Of a stretch of 64,000 nt of DNA, positions 1 to 11,700 are shown one piece after another. The notes below the pieces were generated by a model that saw nothing but the letters and a program-made list of their open reading frames with translations, ran no database searches and was not told the origin of the DNA. The stretch comes from Urechis unicinctus. Its lineage: Eukaryota; Annelida; Polychaeta; Xenopneusta; Urechidae. Made by a program: the position numbers and the translations under genes. The stretch is taken from NCBI GenBank assembly GCA_034190875.2, contig CM067357.1:23313572-23377571 (forward strand), given 5' to 3'. How positions within the stretch are numbered: position 1 is the stretch's first letter; every line of letters begins with the position of its first letter.

Positions 1-3000
1 GAAACACATTCGCGCTCTCCTTAGAGTGGCGGTGATAGATTGCCTTGGGTAAATGAAGTTGCCGTTTTGCTTTATAAGAGTCCTACTTGGAGGCCAGAGT
101 AAAAGTTTCTGTTTTGTTATTTGACATAGCCTGTATGGCATAGAAGTTGCCGAAAATATGCAGCTGCCCACCAGAAAGTGGAAAATACATATCTGTGTTG
201 TATGGGATGGAATGAATATTGCCTAACATCTTGCTTACGGACTGCATATAGGTAGGAATTGTCGCTCCGTAGCGAAATATGGGTGAACTACGGGCACAGA
301 AGTTGGGCTTCGGATCAAGCGCAGCGATGGAATGCATGCAATCTGAGCATACCCAAAGTTTCTTTTCGCGTGATATTGCGGTTAACAAGGAGTCTGGCTG
401 ACCTGTAATTGCAAATGACTGGCTTGTTTGTGACAATAGGGATAGATGTTGTGGGTGCGTCTGTCAAGGCTAGTCGTGTGACGGAGATCGGCTAGTCCTG
501 ATCTTGCAATATTTCTGCTAAATATTCTAGTGTGATTTTATTCCGCCCCTAGCAAAGATCTATATCATATCAAATAGACGCCAGTAAAACTGTCAAAAAT
601 GCTGCCGACCTACGCATGCTCGCACATGACTGAAATTCGTTACATATAAAACCACCAGAATGTGAGGAAAAGCAATTACCATGAAATGGCAACCAATTGC
701 TATTTTAATGTATGCGAAGATTCGCTAATTATTAACTCGTTGTATTTCAACCATATTCATACCAAAGTCATCCTATATAATTATAACGAATTGTTCAGCT
801 TATTTCCAATACAAGCACTACACATAACCTCGATGCCATTGTGGACGCTTTACCACAAGGGAGTGTCGGGAATGTATCTAATTCATCAACACCGGACCTG
901 ATATTGCTGGATTCAATGTGCATTAACACAAACAGGCGCTGAGCAGTTAATGACTGCATGATTTATATGCCACAACTATTTGCAATACATGTGATTATAA
1001 GCGGGTCTAAAATAAACGTACAAATTCCCAAAACTAGCTGCCCTTATATCATTTACAGCAAGCAATTTCGCAAATTGTTTCACCCATTTGTGAATCTCCA
1101 TTGCAAAAATGCAGCCAAAAGCCTTTGCATTATACCTACCGAAGTGCAAAATGATCAGATCAAGAAGACATCTAGACATCTCAAGAAGCTCTCTTAGACT
1201 CCGTTCCAGGGTAATGACGAAAGAATGAATAGCATAGATGTATTCATGGTAAGACAATGATGTGAGTGAAAAATTTGGTGCTTAGCTCAGTTGAACCCAT
1301 ATTACTCCTCAAGTGTAACCCATCGTGTTTTGGTTAATTACCGCTTTTTCAAGGCGACCTCATGAAACTGTAATTACCATGTGTCAGATGTGTGTATATT
1401 GTTATGCCGACTGTTATTAAAGGGAGACCACAAAGGCATGGCAAGGAAATACAACGACTTATTGACCTGTAGGGAGATGCATAAACTCATCATGACAGTT
1501 ATGTACCCTGCAGTAGCAATTCCTCAAGCCAATGAGGCCATACGTCTTCACTCAACATTCGCTCCTCCCTTTTGAAATGCTGAACGCCGATCAAACGGCG
1601 ATCATTGCTATCGTTTATGGTGTTTTATCTAATGCATCACATAATAGTATCATATGAATTGTGTTTGCATGTATATTTGTAGGTTATCGGTATAGATAAT
1701 CGCAGCATCCCTTGAAACTTACCCCTGTGAGAAGCTGGGCAAACGGCCGAGGCCGAGATTACCGATGCCAAATTCACTGACGTCAGGGATTACTGGCACC
1801 CGCTTTTTCGCCTAAAACAGCATATCTATGCCTGTAATATGATCACAGTACGGCTTTTTCTGTTAATGTATCAATGCAACACTCAGATTACAAAATTTTG
1901 GCACTTGCGGAACAATGGGCGTTTTTGGGCTTCTGAGCCATGCTGATTTTGATCATTCCTATCAATAAGTATTAACATTTTACCATTTTTTACCATTTGG
2001 TTGACTCATACAAACCATCAAGAAAAACGAATGCAACACACATGACACATTCGTCAAATTGATGATACATAGAAAATAATCGTGAATTACTTATATATCA
2101 ACTATCACCAAATGTTACACCCAGTGTTGTCCAGTCATAAGATGTCGGCAACTGTGTATTGTTCCTTCAATATACTAGTTTGACAGAAGCAATTTGCCAT
2201 CAAACCAGTATTGTAAATGGTCATTTACCAGAACTTCAGAAAAAATCCATTCCTAGTAAGGGAACATATGCAACTGCGCCATCAATGATAGATAATTGCG
2301 TGTATAATTATTTTATTATGCAGTACAGCGCAATTAAAAACGCTAATCGTCATATTCCGTCTGCTATGAATATGCATTGGGTATAGAATGACATCTATGA
2401 TCGTACGAAACATTCGTAATTCTATAATAAATAACGTATGGATTAAAACCGCTCTCTAGTGCTCCGTTACTAATATTTTGTTAACGCTATTGACGTAGTT
2501 GCTGCGGCCATCAAATCATATTTGCTCGGGAAATTGGCAGACTGCTTAAATTCTACGATGTGAATGTAGTTGCTATAAGATATCCGGACGCTTTTTCCAC
2601 TCAGCTAGGATGGTTTGATTCGTCGATTGTCTGTTGCATTGACAAATACATCTTGAAATATTATCCTTCCAAATCCGCGTCCTTTGAGCAAGCTGCATGA
2701 CTATTGTGAGTCGCTATGCCCACAATTTCGGACATAAAGGAATCGCAACTAGTAGCTGTACACAATGACTGAGAGGGATAACGATCATGTATAGTGATCC
2801 TTCCTTAATGGGAAGTTGATACACGGAAACTCAGTAGAGGTCTCTCACTTATATAAAGGATTTTTTACCGTGTTCGTAGTGTTTGTACTGTAATAGGTAT
2901 TATATAAATGGCTAAGCTCTCATCATTATCGGAGTGTTCAGTAAATTGGCAGCAAATAGTATTATAAGGTATGTCAAGGCCGCTCTTCCATTAGCCATTT

Positions 3001-4419
3001 CAAATGGATAACATTAAACATAACTATATCATGTTCACATTTACCAAAATGTGAGAGCCCATTAACCCGCAGCCTTGTCACAGATTACAGCTCAAAATAC
3101 ACGCAACATATGAGCTATCCTTGTGAATTCAACGGCGCACTGTTACCCTTACTTTAAATTCGTTATCCTTTCTAACGTGTGCTTATCGAGTGCTCTAACA
3201 CAACAGTGCAGGACACATCAACTTCAAACAACATTATATAGGCCAATTTGCTACCTAATTTATAACTATCCGGGCATTTATGCACCCTGTAATTCCAATT
3301 TATCACTTCTTGTTATCTATAAACACGATGTTCGCTAACGCGTTTAAATATATTTGGAATTAGGTTTTTTGCCTCAGAGATAACCAAGTTTTTACACAAC
3401 TTTTAGCATCCTTATATTGGGAAAACTAACGACATTCTAAGTAGAGATACGTAATAGATTGTTTGAAGCTTGTAGCGGAGCACCATTATCAAGAACGACA
3501 ACCACTCAGAAACAGGTATAGGTAATTATTGAGGTCGTTATGTCAGCTGAGAGACAAAATGCATCATATATGTATGAGGGAACGACCAAGATTAAAACAA
3601 TTCAGTATCATCATTTATTGGGAACCTACATATGTCAACTCTGGTTCTCTTGGGCATGTAGAGTTTTTGAACTGTTACACCCTTTACTAAATTCGTACCA
3701 TGTTTAGGTTTATTCAACAAAGAGTATAAAATTCACGCGAGGGCAAGCTTGGGACTGGCATAACAATATGTCACATAATAGCATGCCCTAAAGCAATGCC
3801 GCAGGCGCTGCAAGGATGCAGTGATAAACAATACTTTTATAAACAAATCGTACCTATGCTGTATATATTTTGAATATATGTGGTGGTGTTTTGGGGGTAA
3901 TTAAGGCTTTGAATCACGCCACTGTATATCTTAGTGTGCATTATTGTAGCAATCCCCACGAATACCGTTCTCCGCTAGTTTGATGTAGAACCTCTCTAGG
4001 TGCAAATGGGTATCGAATTCCGTGCGCAGATTTCATTGCCTTTTCCCCTGCATCGGGGTTATCACGTTTGGATTGATTACTATACACATTTTGGCTTACA
4101 TGGTCAGTAGAAGCGGATCACAATACGTTTTGAAATTGCCGTGCTTAAGTAGAAATAGGCGTCAAGATTATTGTACCTTAAATGTTTCATAGATGATGTT
4201 TTGGCATAAAAATGGAAGGCGCATAACTGCTTTAAAGCATGATGGACGGTAGTTCAACCAAGTGCTGTTAGGCCTGACATAATGTGATGTTACTCTTGTA
4301 GCAGTGGTATATATGCACATAACAAGATCTAGCTATAACCCATAAGGATTAAATCAGTATATCAAATGATGTGGCAAGCTTTTCCAGTAAAAATGTTTGA
4401 TATATTTTTGACTTAACCC
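1..4419. other. unique AT-rich DNA, no confident gene
   Basis: Apart from the possible exon at 81-475, I see only short open frames of 60-80 codons on both strands, most without ATG, as random DNA of this composition would give. There are no long simple repeats, no tRNA-like B box with a matching stem, and no second copy of any part elsewhere in the window that I could spot. The sequence runs directly into the tandem duplication at 4420. Confidence 0.6.
81..475 (-). CDS. possible exon or ORF of unknown function (low confidence)
   Basis: This minus-strand frame is open for about 130 codons stop to stop. It has no ATG near its 5' end; a TTG at 436 is the only early start-like codon. Composition is more protein-like than most frames here, being rich in Ser, Ala, Pro, Thr and Gly. 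A CxxC pair (WVCSDC) lies about 30 residues after the TTG, and a hydrophobic/aromatic stretch (GGQLHIFGNFYA) lies near the end. A pyrimidine-containing tract ending in CAG lies just 5' of the frame, and a GTAGGA string sits at its 3' end, so an internal exon is possible. No homologous family is recognised. Frames of this length are expected once or twice by chance in 64 kb, so it may be spurious. Confidence 0.25.
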
Positions 4420-4557
4420 AGATTTGAAACTTATTGCTTAAGTTTTGACAACAAGACTGAATCACCGATTTAAGTTACTCTATTAACAGGGTGCACAGTC
4501 CATATTAATCATCAAAATTTTAAGGCGCTAAAAGCTTTTAAGATACGATCAATTACC

Positions 4558-4785
4558 CGGCTAAAGATGGGCAATTAATATAGTAATTTCTAATAAAATT
4601 GTGAAAATCTGCAGCATCACGCTAATGCTGGCGGGACTTTTAAAGACGACACACCCAATTAATTTGTTGGATTTGTTGTGCCACGATCCATCAGATTTGT
4701 AAGATAAGGGGACCACCAGGAAGTGGGCTGCGATAATCCTTTCAATTTTTATTGCAGTTGGTACCAGTAAGTGGCACAAAGGCAT
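4558..4785 (-). other. duplicated open frame judged non-coding
   Basis: This 74-codon minus-strand frame recurs at 8726-8944 in copy B. The five amino-acid differences between the copies (S/P, K/N, F/C, L/F, I/L) are radical or mixed. That pattern fits neutral drift, so I treat the frame as non-coding. Confidence 0.5.
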
Positions 4786-4866
4786 TTGTCGACTGCAAAT
4801 GCTTGATATATTAACTCAGTTGCATGTTACCACGCTTGTGTCTCTTGCAGCACGGTATAAATCAGC

Positions 4867-5202
4867 GTGAATCAAAAAAATTCGCAACCATTGAGGAGTG
4901 AACGCATAACAGGTTGTGTTGCGTCTGCGTTAATATTATACGCGGTGTTGTGCCGATATTGGTTATCGCGCCCTATTTCTTTAATCAGCCATCACTATTC
5001 AGGTAACTCGTGGAAACCTATAATAATAATAATAAATTATTGCAGGCGCAGGCCCATAGGACATGCATGTTACTTTGTAATAATCATTCAAAGATTTTAT
5101 CAACGAGTTATTGGAGAGTTCTGTCCTCCCTATAAATGCGTAGGTCGATATTCTCATATATGCTTGAAATTTGTGTGCTGCAGTAGTTTTGACAATTATT
5201 AA
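4867..5202 (+). CDS. possible coding frame in copy A (homologue at 9039-9290)
   Basis: The frame opens with GTG in both copies, just after a pyrimidine-rich tract ending in an AG (TCTCTTGCAG in A). Over the first ~60 codons the copies differ by one synonymous change (TAC/TAT) and by an 18-nt indel that preserves the frame, removing six residues in B. After the run of ATA codons a 1-bp indel throws the two copies into different frames. The peptide is moderately hydrophobic and unrecognised. This could be a short exon or a coincidence, because one synonymous site proves little. Confidence 0.15.
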   Translation: MNQKNSQPLRSERITGCVASALILYAVLCRYWLSRPISLISHHYSGNSWKPIIIIINYCRRRPIGHACYFVIIIQRFYQRVIGEFCPPYKCVGRYSHICLKFVCCSSFDNY

Positions 5203-6118
5203 GTTTTACATGCAGTAGGTATTGGGAGAAGTTATGTTTAAGACTGTTTGACCGACTATATAAAACATACTTGACTTTGACATAATTTACGGGATATAAT
5301 TCCACCTTGTCAAAAGCCATTAGATACAATAAAATACGACCATCCCATTTAACACAGATTAACTGTTTCTGTTTTTAAACAGTAACCAATGATTGACCTT
5401 ATCAAAGACCTTAGGCGCATTTAAAAAAACGTGTTCACGGGGCTGCCAAGGTCTTTATAGTATTGTATAATCATGGCGGTGTGAATACATAAAACCGTTG
5501 AGAGACCGGCCAAATGTATTGTTGCAGGTAGTAAGATACCCGTCTGCCATATCGAGTAGCTCTAATTCGAAATGTTTTGAACCGGCGGTGACGAGAGCAA
5601 TGGGCCGGTAATTATTTGTATCGCTAGCATTCCCATTCTTATTTTTGATAAATGACCAACATTACTCAACAGTTCTTACAACAGCGAAACAATTCTAATG
5701 ACAAATAATTGTCGCTCGACAAGTCACTTTGTAAGCTCACCGAGTTGTTGCATTAATCGGTAATAAAACATTTGTAAATCGGAGGTTTGCATACCAAACG
5801 AACTACCCAACAGACACATACAATATATAAGGCTGTCGATTTTGTGCAATTTATTTAATTCTTTCCATGCGATATTTTCTGCGCTTTAGATGGTCCTTAT
5901 AATATCATAAGCCCGTAAACTAAGTTGGTTTTCCAGCAGCTTTGGCATTTCGGCCTAATTTGCACGAACGAATTTATACCAGGACTCGTTACTGCGTGAC
6001 ATTATTACGTGAAAGTACAATAAGGACACAGTGATCTATCATGCTTACATTAAATGTATATACTTCATAAACACGACTCAATTCCAGTCTTGTCATCGTC
6101 CAACTGTGTGATTGTCAT

Positions 6119-6357
6119 ATTTATATAACGCATGAGTTGGACCCATTCCATACCTAGAACCACCTCTACCATGATCATCGGCCAATTGTTTTATATCATC
6201 ATTACCATCGAAACCCGTTACATTAGACAGGCTTACCCTCTCCACATCTATCTTTCAGAGATTGAAAACAATTGGCACGCCGATTGATCTCCCAATTAGC
6301 TGTATGACTTGCAAATATCAACTTCCTTTTACTGTTGCCAAAGCTTTTGTTCATCTA
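6119..6357 (-). pseudogene. candidate coding remnant in copy A, unknown family
   Basis: Reading leftwards from ATG at 6354, the first ~35 codons are identical to copy B (MNKSFGNSK... to ...FQSLKDRC). A 2-bp indel then shifts the frame. Beyond it, a second block (LSNVTGF to GRGGSRYGMGPTH) is conserved in both copies. Within that block the copies differ at four positions. Three are synonymous third positions (Ser TCT/TCA, Leu TTG/TTA, Gly GGT/GGG) and one gives Asp/Asn. A TTAG precedes the ATG. Indels interrupt the frame in A, so it is a remnant or two separate exons here. No family is recognised. Confidence 0.25.
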
Positions 6358-8462
6358 AGCATTGTAAATGGAAATTTTAGGCCCAGATTTAGTATGCGAG
6401 AGGACTAAACATAATAAGCATTGCTTGAAGCATATTTACAAAAGTAATGACTGTTTAAGAGACAACAAACATGCGTGTAATGAAGAACTTATGGCACATA
6501 AGCTTACGCAATCCTGTAACATTCCACAAATACTATCGCCAGGTGTAGATTGTCACAGGGCAATGAACCATTGAATGGCACAATAAAAATATCCTGTCCC
6601 TTCACTCTCAACAAGTGGGTAACAAAATTTAGGCATGGCACATTAGCAATAACATGTATTATTGTGTGCCAAAATGATAAGGTTATGCATAGAAACATCG
6701 TGACACTACATGCAGGCCATATGCATTCAGTGTGAATCTGTTCGCAATAAAACCCACATCGATAATGGCAATGTACTGATTTGAGCATCCCACCATGATA
6801 ACTGAAATGAAGGATAAGATCATAAAATACGCTGACCGATTCGCATTGCTGATTTCGTATGCGCGTTGGGATGACTTAGTGGCGATGGAATAAACCCGAC
6901 GCCTCATCGTAATGTAAAGTGGCACATAGGCATACAACTTGCAAATAGCGCATTCCGCAGTAATTCAAGTAATTGAAGCCAGCCAAGCAAACATCCTCGG
7001 ATCCTGTCATGCGTACAGTAAGTCACACCATTGCTACCGATGGAAATACATAAAGAGGAACTCAAGTGTGCTTCGTCGTCAAATTCCATGCATAAACAAG
7101 CGTGCTAGTTTGGGCATGCTGTTCGAGCGTTAATAGTTGCATATACATTGCCCTTGATGAAATGTAACATGAGCACAGCCCTTTGGTGTTTGAGGACGAT
7201 GATTGGAAAACTAATACTGGTCCAGCCGAAAAGCACCCTTTTGGGGTGCGTTATTAGCCTGACTCTGGGCCAAAATAGACTGGGTTGACAACGGCATTAT
7301 CCCAGAACAGAACAGCGGTAATAAGAAAGCCTACGGTTAATACTGTGTTTTAATGCATTAATGATCACTCATATCTAACACTAGAATAAGGAGTTGCAAA
7401 TAACTGAATGAGCGTATGAATGGCGACTGGCTCAATTGATACTATTGAGACAATGTCATTGTTTGTCACCCTCGTTAAGAGTAGATAAACGGGTTGGGTT
7501 GCATTCACATGTTGAGTCAAATGTTATCTTCATTACTAAGCAGAATCGCCACCAGATATACTCTATCCTTAGTTGGTGACGCGTAAAAACTAGTGATGTA
7601 TAGTAATACGGCAATATATGTGATTTAATATATTGCTTAATTGGATGATAAGTTTGCTACTGTGTTATAACGATGAATAAATCATTATACCCTGGGCTCA
7701 TCAGCGTTAATGCTGTATATATAGTATATATACAGTTCATTGTGGATACAAATTACATCTATTTGTTTCACATTTAGGTCAGGTAAATAGTCAATTCATT
7801 ACCATCAGACAGAAACACCTCGTTAGGTCTCTCCATCTAAAGCAGCAGATCACTCTTACTTTGAGACATTCCACCAAAATTACCGAAGCAAATAATGTTC
7901 AGAGAATAGACTTCAGAGGCAACGCGTGCTAGGGCGCTCAAAGCTGTCATGCGGCAAGCATATATCTGGCTAAAAATTACAATTTATATTGCATCAATTC
8001 AAATTCAAGGCAATTACAAAACCCGAGACTTACGCAAACATCCGATTGTTGTACACAACAACGCAGAGGAACCTGCGCGTTACACAACCTCCTACGTTGG
8101 TTGAATTCGCCAGGAAATCTTCGCTTTTTTAAGGAAACACAACCATCACGAAAGCAATGAGTGGTTTGTATTGCTGTTATAATGTACATTGATACCCTGA
8201 AGTTTCGTTATTGAACTAGGCCGGAGAAAAAGTAACGGCCAAAATAAATGCTAAACTAATTATCATGAATTATCTGAGGACCCACTGTTGTGGCATTAAA
8301 TGTAAGACTCAAGCGGCTGTTACGCCCAGATTAGCAAATTGGTAAAGCTGTTAATTAACAAAAGCCGAGTAACTGACCGGGGCAGTAGAATCTCTACCTT
8401 CAAGAGCGCCATGTCTCTCCTACTATCTTAACTTAAAGCCATAGGCAACCCTTTTTCGGACC

Positions 8463-8729
8463 ATGAAAATTGTATTTCTTTCGCGCCCTAAAATTAGTCA
8501 GTCGAAAAAGTTATCCAAAATATATCAACAAAATGCTTTTTGTGTCGTCAGTCTTAAACGTTTTGTGAGTCCATATTTTATGTCAAGATTTGAAACTTAT
8601 TGCTTAAATTTTGACAACAAGACTGAATCACCGATTTTAGTTACTCCATTAACAGGGTGCACAGTCCATATTAACCAACGAAATTTGAAAGCGCTTAAAG
8701 CTTTTAAGACACGATCAATTACCGGCTAA
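8463..8729 (+). CDS. ORF spanning the duplication junction
   Basis: An ATG-initiated 88-codon frame starts near the end of copy A and crosses the A/B junction at 8585/8586. About 41 codons come from the end of A and 47 from the start of B. At the left end of copy A the equivalent downstream half is broken by a TAA where B has TTA. At the right end of copy B the upstream half shifts frame through a 13-bp deletion. The full frame therefore exists only at this junction. The peptide is basic and unrecognised, and nothing shows it is expressed. Confidence 0.15.
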   Translation: MKIVFLSRPKISQSKKLSKIYQQNAFCVVSLKRFVSPYFMSRFETYCLNFDNKTESPILVTPLTGCTVHINQRNLKALKAFKTRSITG

Positions 8730-11700
8730 AGATGGGCAATTAATAAAGTAATTTCAAATAAAATTGTGAAAATCTGCAGCATCACGCTAATGCTAGCGGG
8801 ACTTTTACAGACGACACACCCAATTAATTTGTTTGATTTGTTGTGCCACGATCCATCAGATTTGTAAGGTAAGGGGACCACCAGGAAGTGGGCTGCGATA
8901 ATCCTTTCAATGTTTATTGCAGTTGGTACCAATAAGTGGCACAAAGGCTTTTGTCGACTGCAAATGCTTGATATATTAACTCAGTTGCATGTTACACCGC
9001 TTGTGTCTCTTGCACTACGCAGCACGGTATAAATCAGCGTGAATCAAAAAAATTCGCAACCATTGAGGAGTGAACGCATAACAGGTTGTGTTGCGTCTGC
9101 GTTAATATTATATGCGGTGTTGTGCCGATATTGGTTAATCAGCCATCACTATTCAGGTAACTCGTGGAAACCTATAATAATAATAATAAATTATTGCAGG
9201 CGCAGGGCCCATAGGACATGCATGTTACTTTGTAACAATCATTCAAAGATTTTATTAACGAGTTATTGGAGAGTTCTGTCCTCCCTATAAATGCGTAGGT
9301 CGATAATCGCATATATGCTTGAAATTCCGGAATACTGTGTTAGGCGAACATAGACTGGCGCTATCTCTTTTTGATACTCCCAAACTATTTCGGTACATGT
9401 TATTGTAAGCAACTGTAAGCAATTTTAGTGCATAATTAACCCATAGATATGGACAATAAAGTGTGCTGCAGTAGGTTTGACAATTATTAAGTTTTACATG
9501 CAGTAGGTATTGGGAGAATTTATGTTTAAGACTGTTTGACCGACCATATAAAACATACTTGACCTGAAAGATCATCGACATACACATTTCATAATTTACG
9601 AGATACAATTCCACCTTGTCGAAAGCCATTAGATACAGAAAAATATTGAGACGATATACCATCCCATTTAACACAGATTAACTGTTTCTGTTTTTAAACA
9701 GTAACCAATGATTGACCTTGTCAAAGGCCTTAGGCGCATTTAAAAAAACATGTGTACACAGGGCTGCCAAGGTCTTTATAGTATTGTATGATCATGGCGG
9801 TGTGAATACATAAAACCGTTGAGAGACCGGCCAAATGTATTGTTGCAGGTAGTAAGATACCCGTCTGCCATATCGAGTAGCTCTAATTCGAAAGTTTTGA
9901 ACAGGCGGTAAATGGGCCGTTAATTATTTGTATCGCTAGCATTCCCATTCTTATTTTTGATAAATGACGAACATTACTCAACAGTTCTTACAACAGCGAA
10001 AAACTTCTAATGACAAATAATTGTCGCTCGACAAGTCACTTTGTAAGCTCACCGAGTTGTTGCATTAATCGGTAATAAAACATTTGTAAATCGGAGGTTT
10101 GCGTACCAAACGAACTACCCAACAGACACATACATTATATCAGGCTGTCAATAAAATGCATTTGAGGGGAAGAATACTATTGTGCCATTTATTTAATTCT
10201 TTCCATGCGATATTTTCTGCGCTTTAGATGGTCCTTATAATATCATAAGCCCGTAAACTAAGTTCGTTTTCCAGCAGCTTTGGCATTTCGGCCTAATTTG
10301 CTGCGTGCCCTTTTAGGTCTGCACGAACGAATTTATACCAGGGCTCGTTACTACGTGACATTATTGCGTGAAAGTACAATAAGGACACAGTGATCTATCA
10401 TGCTTACATTAAATGTATATACTTCATAAACACGACTCAATTCCAGTCTTGTCATCGTCCAACTGTGTGATTGTCATATTTATATAACGTCATGAGTTGG
10501 ACCCATTCCATACCTAGACCCACCTCTACCATGATCATCGGCTAATTGTTTTATATCATCATTACCATTGAAACCCGTTACATTTGACAGGCTTACCCTC
10601 TCCACACATCTATCTTTCAGAGATTGAAAACAATTGGCACGCCGATTGATCTCCCAATTAGCTGTATGACTTGCAAATATCAACTTCCTTTTACTGTTGC
10701 CAAAGCTTTTGTTCATCTAAGCATTGTAAATGGAAATTTTAGGCCCAGATTTAGTATGCAAGAGGACTAAACATAATAAGCATTGCTTGAAGCATATTTT
10801 ACAAAAGTAATGACTGTTTAAGAGACAACAAACATGCGTTTAATGAAGAACTTATGGCACATAAGCTTACGCAATCCTGTAACATTCCACAAATACTATC
10901 GCCAGGTGTAGATTGTCACAGGGCAATGAACCATTGAATGGCACAATAAAAATATCCTGTCCCTTCACTCTCAACAAGTGGGTAACAAAATTTAGGCATG
11001 GCACATTAGCAATAACATGTATTATTGTGTGCCAAAATGATAAGGTTATGCATAGAAACATCGTGTCACTACATGCAGGCCATATGCATTCATTGTGAAT
11101 CTGTTCGCAATAAAACCCACATCGATTATGGCAATGTACTGATTTGAGCATCCCACCATGATAACTGAAATGAAGGATAAGATCATAAAATACGCTGACC
11201 GATTCGCATTGCTGATTTTGTATGCGCGTTGGGATGACTTAGTGAAGATGGAATAAACCCGACGCCTCATCGTAATGTTAAAGTGGCACATAGGCATACA
11301 ACTTGCAAATAGCGCATTCCGCAGTAATTCAGGTAATTGAAGCCAGCCAAGCAAACATCCTCGGATCCTGTCATGCGTACAGTAAGTCACACCATTGCTA
11401 CCGATGGAAATACATAAAGAGGAACTCAAGTGTGCTACGTCGTCAAATTCCATGCATAAACAAGCGTGCTAGTTTGGGCATGCTGTTCGAGCGTTAATAG
11501 TTGCATATACATTGCCCTTGATGAAATGTAACATGAGCACAGCCCTTTGGTGTTTGAGGACGATGATTGGAAAACTAATACTGGTCCAGGCGAAAAGCAC
11601 CCTTTTGGGGTGCGTTATTAGCCTGACTCTGGGCCAAAATAAACTGGGTTGACAACGACAATATCTCAGAACAGAACAGCGGTAATAAGAAAGCCTACGG

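Larger units (their letters stand above)
4420..8585. repeat. tandem duplication, copy A (~4.17 kb)
   Basis: Copy A starts at AGATTTGAAACTTATTGC and runs to CCATATTTTATGTCA, where copy B begins with the same start sequence and no spacer. The two copies align along almost their full length. Substitutions are sparse, about 1-2% by eye, while indels are numerous. Segments unique to A include ~191 bp at 8122-8312 and 18 bp at 4964-4981. No target-site duplication, terminal inverted repeat or transposase frame is visible at the ends, so segmental duplication is a better description than a named mobile element. Separately assembled haplotypes placed in tandem are an alternative explanation. Confidence 0.95.

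Noticed and set aside
6504..6788. 94-codon minus-strand frame shared with 10867-11151
   Set aside because: All three differences I found between the copies change the amino acid (Y/N, T/N, V/D), which fits non-coding drift.
7714..7737. Near-perfect palindrome CTGTATATATAGTATATATACAG in copy A
   Set aside because: The copy-B equivalent has lost pairing without compensation, and TA-rich palindromes arise easily by chance.
11046..11453. 135-codon minus-strand frame in copy B
   Set aside because: In copy A the same sequence is split between frames by a 1-bp indel, and differences between copies are mostly amino-acid-changing.
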